Source of the DNA: JANNSX01 sp041397825
Lineage (GTDB): Bacteria; Pseudomonadota; Alphaproteobacteria; Rhizobiales; Hyphomicrobiaceae
DNA length: 64,000 nt
Direction: 5' to 3'
Assembly (NCBI GenBank): GCA_041397825.1
Contig: JAWKVX010000004.1
Location: 496,001-560,000, forward strand
Shown: one piece after another, positions 57,708 to 64,000 of the stretch
How positions within the stretch are numbered: the first letter of the stretch is position 1
How the letters are laid out: the number at the start of each line of letters is the position of its first letter
Notes under the pieces: model-generated
The model's database searches: none
What the model saw: the letters and a program-made list of their open reading frames with translations, nothing else
What the model was told of the DNA's origin: nothing
Made by a program: the position numbers and the translations under genes

Positions 57708-57799
57708 CGCTTTCTCCTATCGGCTTTGCCGGAGACTAGGACGGAGAGGGGGGCAGGCTCAACATCATTGGGAAAGAGGGCAGTCCGCACTCGACAGCC

Positions 57800-58474
57800 A
57801 TGGCTGCGCATGCGCCGATGCGGCCTTCGAAGGTCCCCGTCGTGGAAGCGAGCCACATCCTGGCTGCGGTCTCGATCCGGCTCTTACTCGGCGCCACGAG
57901 CCCTGGGCCGGGTTTCGTGGTCGTCGCGCAGATTTCGATTTCGTCGCCACGCGCGCATGGTGTTCTGGCGGCGTTCGGCATGGGACTGGGTGGCGTGATC
58001 TTCGCTGTCGCCGCCCTACTCGGATTGAAGGTTGGGCTCACGGCTGTACCGGCTTTGTACATGACGCTGAAGTTGGCGGGCGGCGCCAATCTTGGTTTCC
58101 TGGCCTACAGACTGTGGACCGGCACAAGGCTGCCCTTCACGACAGAGGAGAGGACCCAAGACTCGCGGTTCACGGGCTCGCGCGCCTTCACCCTCGGACT
58201 GAGCACGCAGCTCGGCAATCCCAAGACCGCGATCGTCTATGCGATCATTTTCGCTGGCACTCTGCCCGAGACGCCATCGCTCACGATCGCGGCGGCACTC
58301 ATTCTCATCGTCTTCATCATTGAACTGGGTTGGTATTCGATCGTGGCGGTCGCTTTCTCGACCGGCAGGGCACGCGCCGCTTATGGGCGTGGCAAAGCCT
58401 GGATCGACCGGATCGCGGCGGGAGCACTGGCCGCGCTCGGTCTGAAGATCCTCAAGTCGGCTCGAATTACCTGA
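57800..58474 (+). CDS. LysE family amino-acid exporter
   Basis: 224 residues, about six membrane helices. The N-terminal GATSPGPGFVVVAQ motif and the LGNPKTAIVYAIIF segment are family signatures. LysE/RhtB proteins export amino acids or derivatives; the substrate is unknown. The start may lie at the ATG at 57818; the longer form is given. It is divergent from ilvE and 9 bp before the DMT transporter, suggesting co-transcription. Confidence 0.85.
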   Translation: MAAHAPMRPSKVPVVEASHILAAVSIRLLLGATSPGPGFVVVAQISISSPRAHGVLAAFGMGLGGVIFAVAALLGLKVGLTAVPALYMTLKLAGGANLGFLAYRLWTGTRLPFTTEERTQDSRFTGSRAFTLGLSTQLGNPKTAIVYAIIFAGTLPETPSLTIAAALILIVFIIELGWYSIVAVAFSTGRARAAYGRGKAWIDRIAAGALAALGLKILKSARIT

Positions 58475-58483
58475 CCGGCGCGA

Positions 58484-59407
58484 TTGACAGCTTGGCGCGC
58501 CCTTAGTAGGGCGAGCCTGGTGTCTCCCCGCCCCACAGACCGCGCCCTCGCCGGCATCGCCATGATGCTCACCGCCATGATCATCCTGCCGGTGACCGAT
58601 GCATCGGCCAAATACATGGCAAGCGCCATCCCCGCACTCGAGCTTGTCTGGGCGCGCTATCTCTTTCAAGTCGTGGTATTGCTGCCGATCGGCCTCGGCC
58701 GCCTCGGCCCGGCGCTGTTTCGCTCCAACAACCCTCGCCTACAGATCGCCCGCTCTCTCATTCTGACGGTCGGCACCTGCCTGTTCTTCGCGGCGCTCAG
58801 ATTCATGCCGCTCGCGGACACGCTGGCGGTCTTCTTCATCAGCCCGATCTTAACGACGATGCTGTCGCCCCTCGTGCTCGGCGAGCAGGTGGGACCATGG
58901 CGCTGGGGTGCGGTTGTGCTTGGCTTCCTTGGCGCGCTGCTGGTGATCCGGCCAGGGTTCGCCGAGATCAATCCCGGCATCGTGCTCGCCGTCGGCTCCG
59001 GGTTGACCTATGCCACCTATGCCCTGATCACGCGCAAGCTTGCCGGCACCGACCCACCCCTCGTCACGCTCAATGTGACCGGGATCGTCGGCGCAGCTGC
59101 GGCCTCGATTGCCCTGCCGTTCGTCTGGGTGTCGCCGTCGATGCTGCAATGGGGACTCATGGCGCTGATGGGCGTGGTCTCGGCGATCGGTCATTTCCTC
59201 ATCGTCATGGCCTATGAACGGACCAGCGCGTCGGGCCTGGCACCGTTCGCCTATGCGGAGATCATCTCGGCGACGGCCCTCGGCTATTGGCTCTTCGACG
59301 ACTTCCCGGCCGCTGTCACATGGCTCGGCATCGCCATCATCATGGCGAGCGGCATCATCATCGCCTGGCGCGAGGGTGTCCGGCGACAGCGAGCCCGGCA
59401 GGGGTAG
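58484..59407 (+). CDS. DMT-superfamily (EamA) transporter
   Basis: 307 residues with about ten membrane helices and two EamA repeats. Conserved points are LVWARYLFQV near residue 54, VFFISPILTT, and YALITRKLAG in the second repeat. Likely exports a metabolite. The first 15 residues may be untranslated, as a later start near MMLTAMII is possible. Confidence 0.85.
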   Translation: MTAWRALSRASLVSPRPTDRALAGIAMMLTAMIILPVTDASAKYMASAIPALELVWARYLFQVVVLLPIGLGRLGPALFRSNNPRLQIARSLILTVGTCLFFAALRFMPLADTLAVFFISPILTTMLSPLVLGEQVGPWRWGAVVLGFLGALLVIRPGFAEINPGIVLAVGSGLTYATYALITRKLAGTDPPLVTLNVTGIVGAAAASIALPFVWVSPSMLQWGLMALMGVVSAIGHFLIVMAYERTSASGLAPFAYAEIISATALGYWLFDDFPAAVTWLGIAIIMASGIIIAWREGVRRQRARQG

Positions 59408-59532
59408 GGCCCGGGGCACCCAGTTTCCCGTTGCCCGTCGCCTTCTGTGCGGCTAGGTCTTGGTCATTCGCGAGCCAGACGATGTTAACCACGTGGACCG
59501 ACGCGTCTCGTTTACCCGGCTTCGGCGAGGAC

Positions 59533-60681
59533 ATGACCCCAGCAATCGCGACCCCGACGAGCCCGGCGACGAACGATGCGGATATCGCCTTCCGCGGCGT
59601 CTCCAAGTCCTACGGCGAGGTCATCGCCGTCGACGACATCGATCTCGACATCCCAAAGGGAGCGTTCGTCTCGCTGCTCGGCCCGTCCGGTTGCGGCAAG
59701 ACCACGTCGCTCAGGATGATGGCGGGATTTGAGCAGCCGAGCGCCGGGCAGGTGCTGATCGAGGGGCGTGACGTCACGGGGGAGCCCGCCTTCCGGCGCC
59801 CGCTCAACATGGTCTTCCAGCACTATGCCCTGTTCCCGCACTTGAACATCTTCGACAATGTCGCCTATGGGCTCCGTCAGCGCAGGCCGAGACCGGGCGC
59901 TGACGAGGTCAACCGGCGCGTCGGCGAGGCGCTCGAGCAGGTACGGCTCTCAGGTTACGGCGAGCGCCGGACCTTCGAGATCTCCGGCGGCCAACAACAG
60001 CGCGTGGCGCTGGCCCGCGCTCTCGTCAACCGACCCAAGGTGCTCCTCCTCGACGAGCCGCTGGCCGCCCTCGACCGCAAGCTCCGGCGCGACATGCAGA
60101 TCGAGCTGCAGAACCTGCAGCGCGACGTCGGCATCACCTTCGTGCTCGTGACCCACGACCAGGAGGAGGCACTGTCGATGAGCGACCTCGTCTGCGTCAT
60201 GCGCGATGGTCGCATCGTCCAGCAGGGGAGCCCGACAGCCCTCTATGATGAGCCCGCCACCCGCTACGTCGCCGACTTCGTCGGCAAGTCGAATTTTCTC
60301 GAGGCGACGCTCGTCGAGGCAGGTGGCCGTCCCGCGGCCCGTCTCTCGGACGGTCGCACGCTGGTTGGGCGATGGCCCGATGGCGCCAAGGCAACTGCTC
60401 CGGGATCGGCCGTCGCCATCGCGGTCCGGCCAGAGCTGGTCACCATGAGCCGGCCTGAACCTAGCTCCAATCACGCGCCGACGTTACAAATCGAGGCGAC
60501 GGTCAGGAACCGCATCTTTCTCGGAGAGCACACCGAGTACCTCGTGCACGCGCAAGGCCTGGGCGATCTGCTCGTGCTGACGCCCAAACGCCTCGAGGCT
60601 CAGTCGGGCGGTTTTGCCCCCGGCGAAACGACGATCATCGGCTGGCCAGAGAACGCGGCCGTGATGCTTGTGAATGAATAG
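59533..60681 (+). CDS. potA: Spermidine/putrescine ABC transporter ATPase (PotA-type)
   Basis: 382 residues from the ATG at 59533, preceded by a GAGG site. Walker A GPSGCGKT (near 52), signature ISGGQQQRVALARAL, Walker B LLLDEPLAALD and switch histidine in THDQEEALSMSD, then a TOBE-type C-terminal domain. Powers polyamine import with the three following genes. A long in-frame upstream reading overlapping the DMT gene is not credible. Confidence 0.93.
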   Translation: MTPAIATPTSPATNDADIAFRGVSKSYGEVIAVDDIDLDIPKGAFVSLLGPSGCGKTTSLRMMAGFEQPSAGQVLIEGRDVTGEPAFRRPLNMVFQHYALFPHLNIFDNVAYGLRQRRPRPGADEVNRRVGEALEQVRLSGYGERRTFEISGGQQQRVALARALVNRPKVLLLDEPLAALDRKLRRDMQIELQNLQRDVGITFVLVTHDQEEALSMSDLVCVMRDGRIVQQGSPTALYDEPATRYVADFVGKSNFLEATLVEAGGRPAARLSDGRTLVGRWPDGAKATAPGSAVAIAVRPELVTMSRPEPSSNHAPTLQIEATVRNRIFLGEHTEYLVHAQGLGDLLVLTPKRLEAQSGGFAPGETTIIGWPENAAVMLVNE

Positions 60682-60696
60682 TCAACGGAGGAAACG

Positions 60697-61854
60697 ATGA
60701 CCAAATCAATGCATGGCGGCACCATTTCGGCAGAGAAATTCCTGGATGAGCTTCGCCGCTACCAGAAGGGCTCGGTCTCACGCCGGCACTTCCTCGGTGT
60801 CACGGGCCTCGGCGCCGCGACGCTGGTGCTCGGCTCGGCCATGCCCGGTCTCCGGCCTCGCAAGGCCCATGCCGCCCTCTCCGGTACGGTAAACCTCACG
60901 ACCTGGCCGAACTACCACAATCAGAAAAACCTGGACGACTTCACCGCCAAAACCGGCGTGACGGTCAACGTCTCCGTCTTCGGCTCGAATGAGGAGATGT
61001 TGGCGAAACTGCAGGCTGGGTCGACCGGCTGGGACGTATTCGTGCCGACCAACTATACGATCTCGACCTACAGGCAGCTCGATCTCATCGAGGCGCTCGA
61101 TCTTGCCCGGCTGCCGAACTACGACGCCTCGACCCAGGACCCGCGCTTCACCGCCGAGGGCACCATCGACGGCACCGTCTATGCCGTGCCGAAGGACTGG
61201 GGCACGACGGGCTACGTGATCAACAGCAAGAACGTCACGCAGAACCCGACGAGTTGGAAGGAGTTCTGGGACCTGACCAAGGGGCCGCTCTCCGGCCGTG
61301 TCATGGTCCACGACTATCAGCTCACCACCATCGGCAATGCCCTCAAGGCCTTCGGATACTCCTTCAACTCAATCGACGAGAAGGAGCTAGGCGAGGCCGA
61401 GAAGCTCATGATCGAGGCCAAGCCCCACCTCTTCGCCATCAACTCCGACTATCAACCTTCCATGCGCAACGGCGACGCCTGGATGTCGGTATGCTGGACC
61501 GGCGATGCGACCCAGCTGCATCGCGACCTGCCTGAGATGCAATATGTCCTCGGCAAGGAAGGCGGTGAGATCTGGACCGACTACTATGCGATCCCGAAGG
61601 GTGCGTCGAACCCGGATGCGGCCTACGCCTTGATCGACCACTTGCTGACACCCACGGTCAACGCCCTCGAGGTCGAGGCGCATGGCTACCCCTCGACCGA
61701 CAGCCGCGCCAATGCGCTGCTGCCGAAGGAGATCCTCGAGAACCCGATCCTCTATCCGGCGAAGGAGTTGCTCGCGCCGCTGGAATTCGGGGCGGCCCAA
61801 ACGCTGACCAATCCGCTCCGCGCCGAGATCATGGCCCGCTTCAAGGCCGCCTGA
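60697..61854 (+). CDS. potD: Spermidine/putrescine ABC transporter substrate-binding protein (PotD-type)
   Basis: 385 residues. A twin-arginine signal (SRRHFLGVTG, about residues 28-37, with hydrophobic tail) suggests folded export. The mature protein starts near residue 55 with LTTWPNYHNQKNLDDF; GSNEEMLAKL and the PKDWGTTGYVINS region match polyamine-binding proteins. It is the second gene of the operon, 15 bp after potA, followed by a strong hairpin in the gap to potB. Confidence 0.91.
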   Translation: MTKSMHGGTISAEKFLDELRRYQKGSVSRRHFLGVTGLGAATLVLGSAMPGLRPRKAHAALSGTVNLTTWPNYHNQKNLDDFTAKTGVTVNVSVFGSNEEMLAKLQAGSTGWDVFVPTNYTISTYRQLDLIEALDLARLPNYDASTQDPRFTAEGTIDGTVYAVPKDWGTTGYVINSKNVTQNPTSWKEFWDLTKGPLSGRVMVHDYQLTTIGNALKAFGYSFNSIDEKELGEAEKLMIEAKPHLFAINSDYQPSMRNGDAWMSVCWTGDATQLHRDLPEMQYVLGKEGGEIWTDYYAIPKGASNPDAAYALIDHLLTPTVNALEVEAHGYPSTDSRANALLPKEILENPILYPAKELLAPLEFGAAQTLTNPLRAEIMARFKAA

Positions 61855-61872
61855 GTCCGCATCGCACTTTGC

Positions 61873-61898
61873 GGGCCACCGGCCAAGACCGGTGGCCC
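61873..61898 (+). terminator. Intercistronic hairpin between potD and potB
   Basis: GGGCCACCGG (61873-61882) and CCGGTGGCCC (61889-61898) form a perfect 10-bp stem with a 6-nt loop, followed by CTTCCTC. Such hairpins after a binding-protein gene commonly cause partial termination or protect the upstream message, raising binding protein over permease. Confidence 0.65.
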
Positions 61899-61922
61899 CT
61901 TCCTCGCCCGGCTCTGGATCAG

Positions 61923-62807
61923 ATGTCACACGCGGCAACGGCACAGTCATGGACGCCCCGCCGGCCATGGATGGTTACGGCCATGCTGGTTGCACCGGCC
62001 GGGCTCTTCCTGGTCTTCCTGCTGATCCTGCCGCTGGCCGTCGTTCTCATCTACTCCTTCGGCGAGCGCGGGCCGGCCGGTGGCTACGCGCCGGCCTTCA
62101 CCCTGGACAACTACCTGAACCTGCCAGCACGCGGCAAAGCCTTCCTCAACACGCTGACGCTGGCCCCGCTCGCGACGTTTCTGACCGCCGTCGTCGCCTA
62201 TCCGATGGCCTATTTCCTCGCTGTGAGGGTCAGCTCCAAGTGGCGCGTGCTCATGCTCGTCCTGGTCATGGCGCCGTTCTGGACGAGCCAGCTGCTGCGC
62301 TACTACGCTTGGATGATGATCCTGGGCTCCAAGGGTATCCCCTCCTGGCTCGCCTGGCTCGGTATTGATGACGTGCGCCTCATCAATACGCCGTTCGCCG
62401 TCCTGCTGGGGGCCGTCTATGGCTTCCTGCCGCTGATGGTCCCGCCCATCTATGTCAGCCTCGAAAAACTCGACCGGCGCTTGCTGGAGGCCTCCTCCGA
62501 CCTCGGCGCACCACCCTGGCGGACCTTCCTCCAGGTGACGCTGCCGCTGTCGCTACCCGGCGTCGCCACCGGCTCGATGCTCGTCTTCATCCTGTTGATG
62601 GGCGACTACATCCTCCCGCAGTTCCTGGGTGGCGGGAAGGTCTTCTTTATCGGAAATGCGCTGGTGGATCTCTTCCTGCAGTCGCGCAACTGGCCCTATG
62701 GCGCGGCGGTCTCGGTGGCTGTCGTCGCCATCATGTTTGTCACTATCGCCGTCTACATGCGCTTCGTCCTGGGCAAGAGCGGCCAGCAACGAACGGCATT
62801 GGTGTGA
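61923..62807 (+). CDS. potB: Polyamine ABC transporter permease (PotB-type)
   Basis: 294 residues from the ATG at 61923. Six membrane helices, beginning with AMLVAPAGLFLVFLLILPL, and the EAA loop in LLEASSDLGAPPWRTFLQVTLPL near residue 190. Forms a heterodimer with PotC. Placed 68 bp after potD, across the hairpin. Confidence 0.92.
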   Translation: MSHAATAQSWTPRRPWMVTAMLVAPAGLFLVFLLILPLAVVLIYSFGERGPAGGYAPAFTLDNYLNLPARGKAFLNTLTLAPLATFLTAVVAYPMAYFLAVRVSSKWRVLMLVLVMAPFWTSQLLRYYAWMMILGSKGIPSWLAWLGIDDVRLINTPFAVLLGAVYGFLPLMVPPIYVSLEKLDRRLLEASSDLGAPPWRTFLQVTLPLSLPGVATGSMLVFILLMGDYILPQFLGGGKVFFIGNALVDLFLQSRNWPYGAAVSVAVVAIMFVTIAVYMRFVLGKSGQQRTALV

Positions 62808-62814
62808 GGCCAGC

Positions 62815-63606
62815 ATGAGGTTATACGCTGCCCTCATCTACCTGTTCCTGTATGGACCGGTCGGCCTGATCGTGGTCTTCTCCTTCAATTCCGGCCGCTA
62901 CGCCATGGATTGGCAGGGTTTCTCGCTCGCGTGGTACCCGACGGCCTTCTCCAATCCGATCATCACCCGTGCGCTCATGACGAGCCTCGGCATCGCCCTC
63001 ACCAATGCGGTGCTGGCCTCGATCATCGGCACGCTGGCGGCGCTCGGCCTCGAGCGCATGCGGGGCTGGCTTCGCGCCGCCTTCGACGCGCTCGTCTACA
63101 TCGCCATCATGGTACCCGGAGTCGTCATCGGCATCTCGACCCTGATCGCCTTCGTCACGTTTTTCGACATCGTCAATCCGCTGTTGCTCGATATCGCCGG
63201 CTTGAAGGTCCAGATGGGCAGCTGGACGGTCGTTGCCGCCCACGTACTGTTCAACATCGCCGTCGTCATCCTGATCGTCCGCGCGCGGCTCGCCGGCATG
63301 GACCGGGCGCTCATAGAGGCCTCCGACGATCTCTACGCGACGCCCCTCGGAACATTCCGGCAGATCGTCCTGCCTTTGCTGATGCCTTCGATCCTCGCCG
63401 GCTTCCTGTTGGCTTTCACATTCTCGTTCGAGGACTTCATCATCGCCTTCTTCGTCGCCGGCCCGGACGTGACGCTACCGATTTACGTCTTCTCCTCGAT
63501 CCGCCGAGGCGTCACACCCGAGATCAACGCCGTCGGCAGCGTCGTGCTGCTGTCCTCGTTCCTGTTGCTGATCGTGGCTCAGCTTCTTCTCAGACCAAGG
63601 CGCTGA
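62815..63606 (+). CDS. potC: Polyamine ABC transporter permease (PotC-type)
   Basis: 263 residues from the ATG at 62815, seven bases after potB. Six helices, with the family segment FSFNSGRYAMDWQGFSLAWY near residue 20 and the EAA loop in LIEASDDLYATPLGTFRQI near residue 165. Completes the import complex. The stop is five bases from the end of the convergent DUF1194 gene. Confidence 0.92.
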   Translation: MRLYAALIYLFLYGPVGLIVVFSFNSGRYAMDWQGFSLAWYPTAFSNPIITRALMTSLGIALTNAVLASIIGTLAALGLERMRGWLRAAFDALVYIAIMVPGVVIGISTLIAFVTFFDIVNPLLLDIAGLKVQMGSWTVVAAHVLFNIAVVILIVRARLAGMDRALIEASDDLYATPLGTFRQIVLPLLMPSILAGFLLAFTFSFEDFIIAFFVAGPDVTLPIYVFSSIRRGVTPEINAVGSVVLLSSFLLLIVAQLLLRPRR

Positions 63607-63611
63607 GCCGA

Positions 63612-64000
63612 CTACTCAGCTTTGGCGAGCCGGCGGACTCCAGGCCTCTCCACCACCTTCTGCTCGATCTCGCGGATCAACTTGTCGCGGATGGCGGCGG
63701 CGAAGTCCTCGTAGGTTCTGGCGGAGACGACGAAGCTGCCGGGGCCATGCGCGACCTCTTTCCGGTAGTAGCCGGCCAGTCGCGGAAAATCGGTCTCGAT
63801 GGCCAGACCATTGACGACGATGTCCGTCGTCACGAGCAGCTCGCGGGCTTCCTTGAGGAGGATGGGCGGAGGCGGCCCTTCATGCGCCTCGATACCGTCG
63901 CCGGACACATCGATGACGCGCCGGGGCGCCGAGAGACCGGACGTCTCGATCAGACCGATGCCCTGAGCGATCGCCGCCCCGATCCCCGTGCCGCCCCCGA
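63612..64000 (-). CDS. DUF1194 family protein, 3' part only
   Basis: The reading frame runs unbroken from the window edge. Residues visible include G-G-G-T-G-I-G-A, the segment RRVIDVSGDG, and a C-terminal helical tail (AIRDKLIREIEQKV). This is the distal half of a von Willebrand factor A-like DUF1194 protein, probably periplasmic. The N-terminal part lies beyond the window. The in-frame GTG at 63908 is not the start, as the frame continues upstream through a conserved region. Confidence 0.75.
   Translation of the reverse strand, partial: GGGTGIGAAIAQGIGLIETSGLSAPRRVIDVSGDGIEAHEGPPPPILLKEARELLVTTDIVVNGLAIETDFPRLAGYYRKEVAHGPGSFVVSARTYEDFAAAIRDKLIREIEQKVVERPGVRRLAKAE

Overview
The window is a high-GC, densely packed bacterial chromosome segment with no insertion sequence, phage gene, CRISPR array, tRNA or rRNA that I can see. 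The gene set points to an alphaproteobacterium, probably a Hyphomicrobiales (Rhizobiales) relative. The signs are the ntrY-ntrX-dat-hfq run, a PDH E1-beta subunit carrying its own lipoyl domain in an ftsB-pdhA-pdhB-pdhC locus beside enolase, the cysG-DUF2849-cysI-DUF934 sulfite reduction operon, and a FixJ-type regulator. The genus cannot be fixed from the sequence alone.

Layout. 1-5063 (minus): ntrY, ntrX, D-amino-acid aminotransferase, hfq and possibly the start of hflX. 5256-16105 (minus): guaB, rsmB-like, tspO, then a tight four-gene operon (lysine 2,3-aminomutase, two Ddl-like ATP-grasp ligases, a GNAT-deacetylase-GNAT fusion), then guaA. 16220-24436 (minus): a sulfatase-superfamily hydrolase and a three-gene unit made of an Mre11/SbcD-like nuclease, a Rad50/SbcC-like ATPase and a trypsin-SGNH hydrolase fusion. 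24744-29786 (plus): assimilatory sulfate reduction (cysH, cysG, DUF2849, cysI, DUF934). 29814-37649 (minus): small lipoprotein, secreted caspase-like protein, PDH E2/E1-beta/E1-alpha, ftsB, enolase. 37894-41663: GNAT, YhhQ-type transporter, DUF1835 protein, class V aminotransferase.

42149-47159 (plus) is an accessory signalling operon: coiled-coil protein, membrane-anchored OmpA-domain protein, Ras-like GTPase, histidine kinase and FixJ/LuxR response regulator. It is preceded by a noncoding stretch with two strong tandem hairpins. 47651-49400 (minus): ornithine-cyclodeaminase-like protein and tpiA. 49537-56853 (plus): ppiD, trpE, sixA, trpG, trpD, malonyl-CoA synthetase. 56850-59407: ilvE, LysE and DMT exporters. 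59533-63606 (plus): a complete PotABCD-type polyamine ABC transporter. The window ends inside a DUF1194 gene on the minus strand.

The strongest candidates for undescribed biology are (1) the kamA/ATP-grasp/ATP-grasp/GNAT-HDAC-GNAT operon, which reads like a beta-lysine-containing acetylated peptide pathway; (2) the nuclease + SMC-like ATPase + protease/SGNH effector unit, which has the architecture of a defence or damage-response system; (3) the OmpA/Ras-GTPase/two-component operon; and (4) REP-like palindromic elements that sit in frame in the inter-domain linkers of both PDH lipoyl proteins. All function calls are by recognition of motifs and family resemblance; no database search was run.
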